Assembly: GCF_008039555.1 (NCBI RefSeq)
Contig: NZ_VDUW01000002.1
Coordinates: forward strand, 124,001-188,000
Reading direction: 5' to 3'
Origin: Cerasibacillus terrae
Lineage (GTDB): Bacteria; Bacillota; Bacilli; Bacillales; Amphibacillaceae
Length of the DNA stretch: 64,000 bases
Made by a program: the position numbers and the translations under genes. How positions within the stretch are numbered: the stretch's first letter is position 1; every line of letters starts with the position of its first letter. The notes beneath the pieces are model-generated. The model had not been told where the DNA came from and searched no databases. It saw nothing but the letters and a program-made list of their open reading frames with translations. Shown here piece by piece: positions 30,218-39,363 of the stretch.

Positions 30218-31561
30218 CTAAAATAAAATATGTGCAACTAGTACGATAACCGGCAATGTAATGATGGTACGGAGAATAAAGATGATAAATAAGTCTTTAA
30301 ATGATACAGGAATTTTCGATCCGAGTAATAATCCACCAACTTCCGACATATAAATCAATTGAGTGACAGAAAGGGCAGCAATGATGAATCTTGTCATTTC
30401 CGCTTCAATAGATGCTCCTAAAACAGCTGGTAGGAACATATCTGCAAAACCGATTAACAAAGTTTCTGATGCTTTGGCCGCTTCTGGAACTTGCATCAAT
30501 TCAAGCAAAGGGATAAACGGCATTCCAAGCCATTGGAAGAATGGGGTGTATTCTGCGATCATTACTGCAATCAGACCAAAAGCCATGACAATTGGTGCAA
30601 CACCCATCCACATATCTAAAACGTTCTGGATACCTTCTTTAAAAAAATGTTTGATACCTTTTTCTTTTTTCGCGCGTTCGATTGCATTTTTATATCCATA
30701 GGAAAATGCATTGTATTCAGAAGGAATGGATTCATCAACAGGTTTGATTGACTTTTTAACATACGTATTCTCTTTACGTGACAATGGAGGGATCCGTGGC
30801 ATAATAATCGCAGCGACAAATCCAGCAAGAAGTACGGTTAAATAAAACGAGACAAACATATGTCCAAGATTAACGTAATCAATAATGACTAATGTAAAAG
30901 TAATCGATACAATCGAGAAGGTTGTTCCAACTACTGCTGCTTCTCGTTTGGTATAAAATCCACCTTCGTATTGCTTGCTAGTCAGAAGTACACCAATCGT
31001 TCCATCACCAATCCAAGAAGCTAAGGCATCTATGGCAGAACGTCCTGGTAATTTAAATAAGGGACGCATAATTTTCGTCATCCATGTACCAACTAATTCG
31101 AGCAAACCAAAATTAGTGAGCAGTGGTAAAAATAACCCAGCAAATAAGAATACAGAAAACAATACATGGAGTAAATCACCTAATAAAAGTTGTCCAGTAT
31201 TTTCACCATAGATTGCCTCTGAACCTAATTTGAAATAAACCATGATTGCAAAAACAGCAGCTAATATACGGGTGAGCGTCCAAAATGGGCTCACATAAAA
31301 TAATTTGTAAAAAAAGGATGATTCTTTTAATCTGTTAGAACCAATTAATTTAGCTAATATAGTAATAATTGCTGTAAGAATAATGATAATCATCATGATT
31401 AAAGATAATTCATCTTTTAATAAGTCTTGAACTTTACTGGCTAATAGAGCAATTACAATGGAAAAGCCATCATCTGTCTTAATCGGAGTCATAAACAAAA
31501 GGACACCGAGTAAAGAAGGTATAATAAAACGTAAATGATCTGCCGTTGTATATTTTTTCAT
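30218..31561 (-). CDS. YjiH family membrane protein (nucleoside-recognition/Gate domain)
   Basis: The 447-residue protein has about ten hydrophobic helices. The mid-protein run ALASWIGDGTIGVLLTSKQY and the later PIVMAFGLIAVMIAEYTPFF, together with FADMFLPAVLGASIEAEMTRF, match the Gate (nucleoside-recognition) domain of YjiH proteins. The function is unproven; an export or import role for small molecules is suspected. The start follows TAAGGGAG. It stands alone, convergent with xpt-pbuX, so a link to purines is only positional. Confidence 0.82.
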   Translation of the reverse strand: MKKYTTADHLRFIIPSLLGVLLFMTPIKTDDGFSIVIALLASKVQDLLKDELSLIMMIIIILTAIITILAKLIGSNRLKESSFFYKLFYVSPFWTLTRILAAVFAIMVYFKLGSEAIYGENTGQLLLGDLLHVLFSVFLFAGLFLPLLTNFGLLELVGTWMTKIMRPLFKLPGRSAIDALASWIGDGTIGVLLTSKQYEGGFYTKREAAVVGTTFSIVSITFTLVIIDYVNLGHMFVSFYLTVLLAGFVAAIIMPRIPPLSRKENTYVKKSIKPVDESIPSEYNAFSYGYKNAIERAKKEKGIKHFFKEGIQNVLDMWMGVAPIVMAFGLIAVMIAEYTPFFQWLGMPFIPLLELMQVPEAAKASETLLIGFADMFLPAVLGASIEAEMTRFIIAALSVTQLIYMSEVGGLLLGSKIPVSFKDLFIIFILRTIITLPVIVLVAHILF

Positions 31562-31611
31562 GTAGAATCTCCCTTAAAAAATCATTTATTGATGTCTTTA
31601 ATATAAGATAT

Positions 31612-31767
31612 TTATCGCAGACTAACTGGCTGTAAGATCTCCATATCAAGAATTCGATATACACAAGAATTATAAGTGGAGGATCAGCAGTCAGTAAAGC
31701 CCGATTTGTTCAACTAACAGTCAGTTGGAGATGAAGAAAACTCCACTGATTGAAGTTTCACTTTATT
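31612..31767 (+). repeat. Bimodular intergenic repeat, forward
   Basis: Runs from TTATCGCAGACTAACTGGC to GAAGTTTCACTTTAT. One inner module A arm has changed (GATCTCCAT against GTGGAGGATC). It lies just upstream of the yjiH-like gene, in its promoter side. Confidence 0.82.
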
Positions 31768-32067
31768 ATTATACATAAAAATGTATAAAATTAAAAGAGG
31801 TAATTTATTTTTTTTTATACCATTTTTCGTTAGTAACGACGACTGTTTTCTAAAAGAGTTGTTGTCAATGAAGAAACATTTTAAAAAGCGATTAAAGTTA
31901 TACGACGAACCAAGCATACGAAAATTGCTGCCATAGAAAATGATCATATTTTGTCGATGTGTCACTTGATTTGTTGTATTTTTGTTAAATTCCGAATATT
32001 GCTTGAACATATGACGATTTGAGGTTACAATTAGAAATAACATTTTTTAACATGGGGTGAATAGTTG

Positions 32068-32302
32068 ATGGAATCATTATTGCAATGGAAGAGTGAATTG
32101 GAACAGGAATTAGGTAGAAAATTAAATAGAAATGAAAAGATATTCCTTGCTTGGTTATACAGCAATTATTTATCAAAAAAGGGAGCTCCCTGTACACGTA
32201 TTCATGCAAATATTAGATCTAAACTATTATCCTATGGTAGGTTTAAAAGAAAATCATGTTCCTCGTTTTAGCAGTTTAAAAAACATGTATGAATTGAAAT
32301 GA
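32068..32302 (+). pseudogene. Small unrecognised ORF with a probable 1-base frameshift
   Basis: An ATG at 32068 after TGGGGTGAATAG opens a 67-codon frame, MESLLQWKSELEQELGRKLN..., that ends at 32271 in an unconvincing KRKSCSSF. Beyond a CAAAAAAGGG run near 32175 the +1 frame reads LPVHVFMQILDLNYYPMVG..., continues to a stop at 32302 and ends 18 bases before a terminator. A one-base change in the A-run would join both into a protein of about 77 residues. I do not recognise the family. It could be a broken gene, a sequencing error, or programmed frameshifting. Without the shift, the short 68-codon form may still be made. Confidence 0.45.
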
Positions 32303-32320
32303 ATCTATTAAAAAAATTCA

Positions 32321-32346
32321 GGGCGGGCTTGGATTCGTCCTTTTTT
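32321..32346 (+). terminator. Intrinsic terminator after the small ORF
   Basis: GGGCG pairs with CGTCC (one wobble) and is followed by TTTTTT. Confidence 0.6.
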
Positions 32347-32466
32347 ATTGGATAAAACGATCAATAATCTTATCAGCTATTTTCATATGCATTCAATTCG
32401 TGAAGATAATCAGTTCATGCTATACTGAATGCAATGTACATAAACTTGAAGAAAGGAGTATGAATG

Positions 32467-32796
32467 ATGGCAGTTGAGAATAGCTTTATTTTACAGAAAA
32501 TGATGGAAGAAATGGAACAAGCAAACCGTCATGATGGTGATTCTAATTTTATAAAGCATATCGAACGTATTAAATTATTATGTGAATTATTATTAGATTC
32601 AAATACACAATATAAAAGCAATAATCAAGAATCCAAGTTCAATAACCATAGAATAACAGCAAAGGAAATGGAAACCATGCTCGGATCGTCACGGACGAAT
32701 CAACACTCTAACGAGAAGCATGCCTCCTTTCTTCAATCGGAAAAAGAGGAAGAAAAACAGGAAGAAGCTAATGGCACGTCGATTTTTGATTTTTAA
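32467..32796 (+). CDS. ywdI: YwdI family protein
   Basis: The protein of about 109 residues opens MAVENSFILQKMMEEMEQAN, typical of the YwdI/DUF5327 family, and contains IERIKLLCELLLDS. The rest is polar and low in complexity, with a Glu/Lys-rich tail ending NGTSIFDF. The ATG at 32467 is chosen by comparison with the MAV opening of relatives; the ATG at 32464 is also possible. It neighbours ywdK as in B. subtilis. The function is unknown. Confidence 0.8.
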   Translation: MAVENSFILQKMMEEMEQANRHDGDSNFIKHIERIKLLCELLLDSNTQYKSNNQESKFNNHRITAKEMETMLGSSRTNQHSNEKHASFLQSEKEEEKQEEANGTSIFDF

Positions 32797-32836
32797 AAAA
32801 GAAATTATTTAGCAAGGAACAGGAGAGAGATAAGAA

Positions 32837-33205
32837 ATGAAGCTATTTTTGTTATTTGGAATTGTGAATGGATTTTTAGCTGTTGCGTTAGGTGCTTTTG
32901 GTGCACATGGATTAGAAGGAAAAATATCTGATAAAGCGATCTCCATTTGGGAAAAAGCAGTTAATTATCAGATGTTTCATACATTAGCATTACTTGTTAC
33001 TGGCATACTTGCAGCGAAAATAGAAGCAGCAAGTTTAACGACAGCAGGTTGGGCCTTTTTCATCGGTATTGTCTTATTCTCTGGAAGTTTATATCTTTAT
33101 GCAACAACAGGTGTTAAAATGTTAGCAATGATTACCCCATTTGGTGGTGTAACCTTTTTAGTTGGTTGGGTATGTCTTGGTATTGCTGTTACAAAATTTG
33201 TCTAA
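32837..33205 (+). CDS. ywdK: DUF423 family membrane protein (YwdK)
   Basis: The 122-residue protein has four predicted membrane helices and the DUF423 opening FLLFGIVNGFLAVALGAFGAHGLE, followed by WEKAVNYQMFHTLALL. The function is unknown, although the family is widely conserved. It is 40 bases downstream of ywdI on the same strand, with a ribosome binding site ACAGGAGAGAG. A small gene on the opposite strand begins almost at its stop. Confidence 0.92.
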   Translation: MKLFLLFGIVNGFLAVALGAFGAHGLEGKISDKAISIWEKAVNYQMFHTLALLVTGILAAKIEAASLTTAGWAFFIGIVLFSGSLYLYATTGVKMLAMITPFGGVTFLVGWVCLGIAVTKFV

Positions 33206-33212
33206 TGAGGTT

Positions 33213-33461
33213 CTAGCGAATAATGAGATATATGATTAGGAGAAACAGAATGGCTGCTCGTAGAATTTGTTTTCCTGCTTCAGTAGATCGATTGCTATAT
33301 AAAAAAATTACTCCAGTACAAATAAGACTAATGACCAGAAGGAAAAGAGATAGCATTAGTAGGGGAAAAGAGCCTCGAATCAGTGCAATAAGCCCAAACA
33401 AAAGAGCAAGTCCAATCGATATAAGTTCTCCGAGTATGAATTTTTCATATGGATGTCTCAT
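33213..33461 (-). CDS. Small three-helix membrane protein, unrecognised
   Basis: The 82-residue protein has a short polar N-terminus (MRHPYEKFILGEL) and three hydrophobic segments (about 14-30, 32-53 and 64-81). GAGGCGAT lies five bases before the ATG, which favours this strand over an overlapping frame on the plus strand. It is downstream of cwlJ-gerQ on the same strand and may be read with them. No family could be assigned. Confidence 0.65.
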   Translation of the reverse strand: MRHPYEKFILGELISIGLALLFGLIALIRGSFPLLMLSLFLLVISLICTGVIFLYSNRSTEAGKQILRAAILFLLIIYLIIR

Positions 33462-33489
33462 TTAAATCGCCTCAAATTTAGTTATAGAA

Positions 33490-33520
33490 GGATAGCATCA
33501 TTCATGATGCTATCCTTTTT
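33490..33520 (+). terminator. Terminator facing rightward transcription (ywdI-ywdK)
   Basis: GGATAGCATCAT and ATGATGCTATCC are perfectly complementary with a 2-base centre, followed by TTTTT on the plus strand. It sits beyond the opposite-strand small gene, so the ywdK transcript may run antisense to that gene. Confidence 0.75.
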
Positions 33521-33533
33521 ATTTCTATCTTCT

Positions 33534-33980
33534 TTATCTTGATGGGTATGATGCCATTTGACCTTGATTATTGTATGGATAACTATAATTAAGTGGTTCA
33601 TTAAACGTGACATAATCAAGATAAACCATTAATAATAGGTAACGTTTCTTCGTTTCTGGATCACTAAGTATAATATGATCCCTTCCAGCTGCTTCGATAA
33701 CGCCTTTAAAAGTCTTTTGTGTACCATTAAAGCTCATATAAGCTGTAGCAAGCTTCCCTCTGTTCAGACGTAAGATATTTTCAATATAGGATTGTTGTGG
33801 TGGCAACATACCTGGTATATCTACTCCCGTTTGATTTGCTGCTGGTTGCCCTGTTTGAGCCTGGGGCTGTGAAAATTGCCTATAATGATATGTCGCTGGA
33901 TAATATGCTGGAGATGAAGCTGGATAATAAAAATATGGATACATTTGTTGCTCATTTCCATAATACTGATGTTCACTCAT
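33534..33980 (-). CDS. gerQ: Spore coat protein GerQ
   Basis: The 148-residue protein has a Tyr/Pro/Gln-rich N-terminus (residues 1-55), the substrate region for transglutaminase cross-linking in this family, followed by the conserved QSYIENILRLNRGKLATAYM domain and GRDHIILSDPETKKRYLL. In B. subtilis GerQ sits in the inner coat and is needed to localise the lytic enzyme CwlJ. It directly follows cwlJ here (21-base gap), the same operon arrangement. The ribosome binding site is AAGGAGGTATT. Confidence 0.95.
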   Translation of the reverse strand: MSEHQYYGNEQQMYPYFYYPASSPAYYPATYHYRQFSQPQAQTGQPAANQTGVDIPGMLPPQQSYIENILRLNRGKLATAYMSFNGTQKTFKGVIEAAGRDHIILSDPETKKRYLLLMVYLDYVTFNEPLNYSYPYNNQGQMASYPSR

Positions 33981-34001
33981 TAAAAAATACCTCCTTATGA
34001 T

Positions 34002-34424
34002 TTAGTAAACTTGTGGACATACGGACTGGAGGGGGGCATAGAAACAGTGTGATTTATATCTGCCAACATTCCATTGGTCAAACCATTGTGCTGGGCAAGC
34101 TCCTGGTGGCATAAAAAACCAAAGGGCATTTGATGCAGGGTGGTAATCCATCCCCATCATTACTTTTCTAGCTAGTTCCTTATCTACTTCTCGTGCCCGT
34201 TGGTAAAAATAACCTTTCTGTGTTGCTTCAAAACCACCTGGACTTTGAAATACCATATCTCGTATCGTCCGAATTCCTTTGAAATCAAGGCAGTTCCCGA
34301 TAACACGGTTTACTCCAACATTTCCAACCATTAGCATCCCAAGTCTTCCGTCACCTTCTGCTTCAGCCCGAATTAACCTGGCTAAGAGGTTGACACTTTC
34401 TTCTGTCATCGGAACAACAGCCAA
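34002..34424 (-). CDS. cwlJ: Spore cortex-lytic enzyme CwlJ
   Basis: The 140-residue protein starts with a TTG behind AGGTGGGAA and matches CwlJ: LLARLIRAEAEGDGRLGMLMVGNVGVNR with Glu21 as the probable catalytic residue, FYQRARE, and the C-terminal KSHCFYAPLQSVC. It belongs to the Hydrolase_2 (SleB/CwlJ) family and breaks spore cortex peptidoglycan during germination, particularly by Ca-dipicolinate. There is no signal peptide, as usual for CwlJ. It is co-transcribed with gerQ, on which it depends. Confidence 0.95.
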   Translation of the reverse strand: MAVVPMTEESVNLLARLIRAEAEGDGRLGMLMVGNVGVNRVIGNCLDFKGIRTIRDMVFQSPGGFEATQKGYFYQRAREVDKELARKVMMGMDYHPASNALWFFMPPGACPAQWFDQWNVGRYKSHCFYAPLQSVCPQVY

Positions 34425-34557
34425 TTTCCCACCTCATTTCTGTAAATCATGATGGTCGTTCCATTAAAGATATGTATGTTGAAAGCAAAAGGGATATGAC
34501 AAGAGGGGGAGGTATTTATCTTTAAAAAGTATTTTTTTCTATAAAGTGGATTTTTAG

Positions 34558-34593
34558 CAGAAAAAAATTGGCAGCGGGAATACCGTCTGCCAA
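34558..34593 (-). terminator. Intrinsic terminator of chdC
   Basis: Read on the minus strand, TTGGCAG pairs with CTGCCAA and is followed by TTTTTTT. It is 15 bases beyond the chdC stop codon. Confidence 0.85.
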
Positions 34594-34607
34594 TCATTAA
34601 ACTTTTA

Positions 34608-35357
34608 TTAAACGTGTAAAAATGCTGCTACAGCTTCTTTTTTCAAAATGTTTCCTACGAAGAAGTAGCCGAATTCACCATAGCGTGAGCTCGCTTCATC
34701 AAAACGCATTTCATAGACGATTTTTTTGAACTCTAATGGATCATGTGCAAATAGCGTAACGCCCCATTCCCAGTCATCGATACCAATGGAACCAGTAATA
34801 TATTGTTTTACTTTTCCAGCATATTTTCTGCCTGTTTTGCTGTGTTCGTACAATAATTTACCACGAGCATCGCTTTCTAATGTGTACCAGTTTTCTTCAC
34901 CAATTCGACGGCGATTCATCGGATAGAAACAGATATGTTCCCATTTAGGTAAAATAGGTTTTAATCTTGCTTGAACTTCTGGTAATGTTTCTGGGTCAAC
35001 ACCATCTTTTGATTTTCGATATTTTGCTAATTCAATAATGGAAACATAGGAATGTTCTGGGATAAGGAATTCCGCCATTTTTGATTTGTTTAATTCTGTT
35101 TCTAATTCATTTAATTCTTCCATTGTTGGGCGTAAGAACATAAACATAAGATCTGCTTTTTGGCCAACAACTGTATACAATGCATGGCTTCCGTTTTTAC
35201 CTTCTTCTACTTTTTCCCATTTTTCAATTAGTTTATGGAAGCTAGCAAGTGCTTCTTCACGCTCTTCTTCAGACGCAAGTTTCCAAGAAATCCAGTCAAC
35301 AGAACGCATATCATGTAAAGAATACCAACCGTCCATCGTTTCTACAGCTTCTACCAT
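34608..35357 (-). CDS. chdC: Coproheme decarboxylase / hydrogen peroxide-dependent heme synthase
   Basis: The 249-residue protein belongs to the chlorite dismutase-like HemQ family. Tyr145 in [11 protein letters not shown] is the catalytic tyrosine and His172 in [14 protein letters not shown] is the proximal heme ligand, both at the expected spacing. [23 protein letters not shown] and [17 protein letters not shown] are typical. It converts coproheme III to heme b in the Gram-positive pathway. It lies downstream of lipL on the same strand with a 176-base gap. Start by AAAGGAGAG. Confidence 0.96.
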   Translation of the reverse strand: MVEAVETMDGWYSLHDMRSVDWISWKLASEEEREEALASFHKLIEKWEKVEEGKNGSHALYTVVGQKADLMFMFLRPTMEELNELETELNKSKMAEFLIPEHSYVSIIELAKYRKSKDGVDPETLPEVQARLKPILPKWEHICFYPMNRRRIGEENWYTLESDARGKLLYEHSKTGRKYAGKVKQYITGSIGIDDWEWGVTLFAHDPLEFKKIVYEMRFDEASSRYGEFGYFFVGNILKKEAVAAFLHV

Positions 35358-35533
35358 TTGAATCTCTCCTTTATGTAAAGTGAATTTAAAATATAATCTT
35401 TTTTAAGGATTATAAATAGCATAACCCAATTTTTACTATATCATAACGATGGAAGGGCTTCATTTAAGATGCTGTTTAAAAATGATTTGTATTAGCTAAA
35501 AAGACCCTATTTGTCACGAAATTGTTAAAAATA

Positions 35534-36385
35534 TCATAGGAATTTGTGAATTATCTCATTGCGTTTTTCCATCATTTTCATTCGCTTTTGGAATGTCTTC
35601 TTTTCTTCTAGAGAAAAATCCTCAATCACAACTTCCTTACTTATCTCCCTTAATGCCTTTTTTGTCCGGTGAATCATATTTTCCATCGTCATTTTCCGAC
35701 CAAGTAGGTTTGTTAGAGATGCCATTTTTTGTGGCTTGATTTTTGGATAGGTGAATTTTGTCATCTCTTGTTGAATGCCAATATCATAGAAATCACGAAC
35801 GAGTCTTGCACGGTTTTCACTACCTCCATCGACATCTAAATAAATTTGCACAGCGGCAGCATCTTTTATACGACGCTGAGAAATACCAGCAAATTTTTTC
35901 CCGGCGATACTTAAGTCATAATCACCTGGACAATATGATCCAACAATTTCATAGGCTTGAATCTCGTTTGTGACATCTTTTAACATATGTTGCACAAAGG
36001 TGACCATCGCTTCATAACAATCATAAATAGAAATATCCCTCATATTTGGTAAGATGAGGGATATATTTAAAATTTCCTCATCAAGTACAACCGCTAGTCC
36101 GCCTGAATTACGGACAATGACTTGATAACCCTGGTCTTGGAGTAATTTAACTCCATCTTTTAGATAGGGGATGCGTGTATCGGGAATCCCAAGGACAACT
36201 GTTTTTGGGTGAACCCATAGTCTAACAGTTGGTGGGGACATATGATTACTTACAGCAGTAGAGATTGCATCATCAATCGCAAATGAAGTCATCGCTGTAT
36301 AGGCTTTGTTTTGAAAAATGGTGCAATTGGTATGGTCCATATAACGGAAAGTAGAATGTTGCATGATATCATCTAATGTTTTCAT
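35534..36385 (-). CDS. lipL: Octanoyl-[GcvH]:protein N-octanoyltransferase
   Basis: The ATG at 36385 follows GAGAGGG. The 283-residue protein is of the BPL/LplA/LipB superfamily with RLWVHPKTVVLGIPDTR, VRNSGGLAVV and the nucleophile Cys152 in GSYCPGDYDLSIAGKKFAGISQRR, diagnostic for LipL. It moves octanoate from GcvH to the E2 subunits of 2-oxoacid dehydrogenases. The position beside chdC and ywfO resembles the B. subtilis ywf region (lipL is ywfL). Confidence 0.92.
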   Translation of the reverse strand: MKTLDDIMQHSTFRYMDHTNCTIFQNKAYTAMTSFAIDDAISTAVSNHMSPPTVRLWVHPKTVVLGIPDTRIPYLKDGVKLLQDQGYQVIVRNSGGLAVVLDEEILNISLILPNMRDISIYDCYEAMVTFVQHMLKDVTNEIQAYEIVGSYCPGDYDLSIAGKKFAGISQRRIKDAAAVQIYLDVDGGSENRARLVRDFYDIGIQQEMTKFTYPKIKPQKMASLTNLLGRKMTMENMIHRTKKALREISKEVVIEDFSLEEKKTFQKRMKMMEKRNEIIHKFL

Positions 36386-36492
36386 AAAAGTCCCTCTCAT
36401 TTAAATGTCATGATTTTTACCCTTTTAACTATGAACACTCTATTATATAATAATACATAATCGTCGAAAAGAAACGAGTTGAATGTAAAAAA

Positions 36493-37797
36493 ATGGCGTA
36501 TAAAGATGAACAATTACATGAAGAAAAAGTGTTCAAAGATCCTGTTCACCGGTATGTGCATGTTCGAGACCGGGTGATATGGGATTTAATTGCAACACCA
36601 GAGTTTCAACGACTAAGACGAATTAAACAATTAGGTACGACATATTTAACATTCCATGGTGCAGAACATAGTCGTTTTAATCATTCTCTTGGGGTTTACG
36701 AAATTGTCCGGAGAATTATATTCAATTTTAAGGACCGTAAACATTGGAATGAACAGGACCGCTTGCTCTGTTTATGTGCAGCTCTTTTACATGATTTAGG
36801 ACATGGGCCTTTTTCCCATTCCTTTGAAAAAGTGTTCAAATTAGATCATGAACATTATACACAACAAATCATTGTCGGTGATACAAAAGTAAATCATGTG
36901 TTAGAAAAGGTATATCCAGGATTTGCTAATGAGGTTGCTGATGTGATTGCTAAAACCCATTCCAATAAACTTGTCGTAAGTCTAATTTCTAGTCAAATTG
37001 ATGCTGACCGTATGGATTATTTACAGCGCGACTCCTATTTTACAGGGGTGAGCTACGGTCATTTTGATATGGAACGTATTTTGCGTGTGATGCGCCCAAC
37101 GGAGGATCAAGTCGTCATTAAATCAACTGGGATGCATGCAGTAGAAGACTATATTATGAGCCGCTATCAGATGTATTGGCAAGTATATTTTCATCCTGTC
37201 ACTCGTAGTTCTGAGGTGATTTTGACGAAAATTTTCCATCGTGTAAAACATTTATATGATAAAGGCTACATATTTAAATTAGAACCGACACATTTCATAT
37301 CTTTTTTCAAAAACGAGGAAAATCTCCAAGATTATTTAAAACTCGACGAAGCGATTGTTTATTACTATTTCCAAATGTGGCAAGAGGAAACAGATGAAGT
37401 TTTACAAGATTTATGTGAAAGATTTATCAATCGACGTCTGTTTAAATATGTTGAATTTGATCCAAATAAGATGATGAATGTGTGGTTAGAGCTGATTCAA
37501 TTGTTTAAAAATATTAGAATCGATCCTGATTATTATCTTGTTGTTGACTCTTCTTCTGACTTACCATATGATTTTTACCGGCCGGGAGAAGAAGGGGAAC
37601 GGTTACCGATTCATTTATTAATGCCAAATCAGGAATTAAGGGAGTTATCCCGAGAATCAGATGTCGTGGAGGCAATCTCAGGGAAAAAACGAACAGATCA
37701 TAAATTATATTTTCCATTAGATATGTTGAAAGAAAATAAGGACAAAGAAACAGTTGAGAAAATCATGGCAATTTTACAGATTCAAGGAGATGTTTAA
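36493..37797 (+). CDS. ywfO: HD-domain phosphohydrolase YwfO
   Basis: The 434-residue protein has the dNTPase-type HD signature: RLRRIKQLGTTYLTFHGAEH, RFNHSLGVYE, His100-Asp101 in LLHDLGHGPFSH and the late SSQIDADRMDYLQRDS with the second metal Asp. YwfO-type enzymes hydrolyse nucleoside triphosphates or dNTPs. The ribosome binding site is weak (AAACGAG), so the start is less certain than the identity. ywgA begins three bases after its stop, which suggests translational coupling. Substrate specificity is inferred only from family. Confidence 0.92.
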   Translation: MAYKDEQLHEEKVFKDPVHRYVHVRDRVIWDLIATPEFQRLRRIKQLGTTYLTFHGAEHSRFNHSLGVYEIVRRIIFNFKDRKHWNEQDRLLCLCAALLHDLGHGPFSHSFEKVFKLDHEHYTQQIIVGDTKVNHVLEKVYPGFANEVADVIAKTHSNKLVVSLISSQIDADRMDYLQRDSYFTGVSYGHFDMERILRVMRPTEDQVVIKSTGMHAVEDYIMSRYQMYWQVYFHPVTRSSEVILTKIFHRVKHLYDKGYIFKLEPTHFISFFKNEENLQDYLKLDEAIVYYYFQMWQEETDEVLQDLCERFINRRLFKYVEFDPNKMMNVWLELIQLFKNIRIDPDYYLVVDSSSDLPYDFYRPGEEGERLPIHLLMPNQELRELSRESDVVEAISGKKRTDHKLYFPLDMLKENKDKETVEKIMAILQIQGDV

Positions 37798-37799
37798 GG

Positions 37800-38294
37800 A
37801 TGTTAATGAATCATTCCAAAGTCATGCAGTTTTTTTCTGTAGTAGGAGAGGTAACTGGACGGAAAAAACTCCAAAAAATGATTTATATTCTACAATCATG
37901 TGGGGTGCCTTTTGAGGAAAAGTATCAATTTCACTTTTATGGACCATACTCTGAAGAGTTGTCCCTCCGAATAGAAGAGCTATGTAATCTTGGATTTATT
38001 GAAGAAGAAAAGGAAGATAAGAGCAATTATATTCAGTACCATTATCAGATTACAGAACATGGCGTGGATTTCTTAGAGCATTTTCAATCGGACATGCCTG
38101 ATTTCAGTGAGCAGGCAAATCTCTTATTAGCAGAGAGTTCCCGCTTTTTGGAATTAGTAGCAACGATGCTATTTTTCAAAGACCTCCCTCGAGAAGTAGT
38201 GGAGAAAAAAGTGCATCATGTCAAACCGAAGCAGAACTATAGTCCCGTGGAAATGGCAAAAGCATGGGAATTAATTGATACATTGGTACAGTGA
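37800..38294 (+). CDS. ywgA: YwgA family protein
   Basis: The 164-residue protein matches YwgA: GRKKLQKMIYILQSCGVPF near residue 20, FHFYGPYSEELSLRIEELC, and EHGVDFLEHF. The fold resembles small winged-helix antitoxin/regulator-like proteins, but the function is unknown. It is closely coupled to ywfO (stop and start three bases apart), an arrangement shared with B. subtilis. An ATG at 37806 has better spacing from AAGG and may be used instead. Confidence 0.88.
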   Translation: MLMNHSKVMQFFSVVGEVTGRKKLQKMIYILQSCGVPFEEKYQFHFYGPYSEELSLRIEELCNLGFIEEEKEDKSNYIQYHYQITEHGVDFLEHFQSDMPDFSEQANLLLAESSRFLELVATMLFFKDLPREVVEKKVHHVKPKQNYSPVEMAKAWELIDTLVQ

Positions 38295-38478
38295 ATGTGA
38301 TTGATGCTTTGCTTAGTAACGAAGCTAGGACATAAGTTGAATACGAACTATCTATCATATAAATTATGAAAAAAGCTGTAGACCTATTAGGAAATCATCC
38401 ATGCCTCTTACGTGAAATAAATACATACTCTATGCTACAATTAAAAGAAGTATGTATTTCAGAAGGAGGCAATTAACA

Positions 38479-38997
38479 ATGAATTCAAATCAACCTTCCA
38501 ATAAAAAGAAAAATCGCTTTACCATTATAAAAGATGACTCTAATGATGGACATGGTGGTTATGGTGCTGGGTCCATTAGTTTAGAAAATATGTCGTCTGT
38601 CATTGTTGATCCAAATGAAAAAACAGCATATCTTGATATGGATGCAATGCATGCTAGAAGTGCAATTGAGAGACGTGTAAAATATATGCCGGATCGGGAA
38701 GATGTACCTAATCCAAAAAAATATTGGATTGTTTGGGTGACAGTGGAACAAGGGAAAGAAAGTCCATATTATGCAGGTGTTGCTGGATGTGAGTTGCTTG
38801 TTGATAAACCAAATAAACGTGCATATAAATCCATGCCAGAACATGTGCAAAACATGGAAGCATCTTTAAAGGGAAAAATTATTGTTGATCATATGGACGA
38901 TTTATCGAAACAATTATTACATGATTATTTAAAGGATTTTAATCAAGAATTCTGGGAGCATTCTACAGAGGAATTGAAAAGTCAATTAAATATCTAG
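38479..38997 (+). CDS. ywhD: YwhD family protein
   Basis: The ATG at 38479 follows AGAAGGAGGCAATTAAC; upstream in-frame codons are not preceded by a site. The 172-residue protein opens with a basic Asn/Lys stretch, then FTIIKDDSNDGHGGYGAGSISLENMSSVIVD, a YwhD hallmark, followed by the acidic DMDAMHARSAIERRVKYMP. The function is unknown. pbpG is the next gene, on the other strand, as in the B. subtilis ywhD-ywhE neighbourhood. The TAG stop coincides with the edge of a repeat element. Confidence 0.9.
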   Translation: MNSNQPSNKKKNRFTIIKDDSNDGHGGYGAGSISLENMSSVIVDPNEKTAYLDMDAMHARSAIERRVKYMPDREDVPNPKKYWIVWVTVEQGKESPYYAGVAGCELLVDKPNKRAYKSMPEHVQNMEASLKGKIIVDHMDDLSKQLLHDYLKDFNQEFWEHSTEELKSQLNI

Positions 38998-39224
38998 TAA
39001 AGGCCCGATTCGTTCAACTAACAATCAGTGAGAGGAAAATAAACCTCCCACTGATTGAAGTTTCACTTTATCGCAGATTAACTGGCTGTAAGACCTCCAC
39101 ATCAAGAATTTGAGATATTCAAGAATTATAGGTGGAGGATCAACAGCCAGTAAAGGCCCGATTCGTTCAACTAACAATCAGTGAGAGGAAAATAAACCTC
39201 CCACTGATTGAAGTTTCACTTTAT
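38996..39224 (+). repeat. Intergenic repeat, module B - module A - module B
   Basis: A module B copy (about 38998-39071) directly precedes a complete A+B element (about 39068-39224). The two module B copies are identical over some 73 bases, including a shared variant (CAGTGAGAGG instead of CAGTGGGAG), so the duplication or gene conversion is recent. Confidence 0.9.
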
Positions 39225-39243
39225 AAAATCGGTTTAATAAAAA

Positions 39244-39271
39244 AGTCACAAATTATTCACATTTTGTGACT
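39244..39271 (-). terminator. Hairpin, terminator-like on the minus strand
   Basis: AGTCACAAA and TTTGTGACT form a 9-bp stem. On the minus strand a TTTTTTATT run follows. It could back up termination of pbpG. Confidence 0.5.
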
Positions 39272-39363
39272 GAATCATGAAGTTAACTATAAACCCTTGT
39301 ACTTTTCAAAGGAAATTTGTAAAATATACAGTACATGGACAATCAATATTACTAGGACAAAAT

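Noticed and set aside
31714-32043. 109-codon minus-strand ORF
   Set aside because: It spans the end of a palindromic repeat and AT-rich DNA, with no start signal or protein-like composition.
33223-33465. Plus-strand ORF of 80 codons
   Set aside because: It overlaps the minus-strand membrane gene, which has the better ribosome binding site and a coherent hydrophobic pattern.
38326-38343. GCTAGGACATAAGTTGAA, similar to GCTGGGGCATAAGTTGAA at 11587
   Set aside because: A short shared motif in two gaps; too little to define an element, although it may be a fragment of another repeat family.
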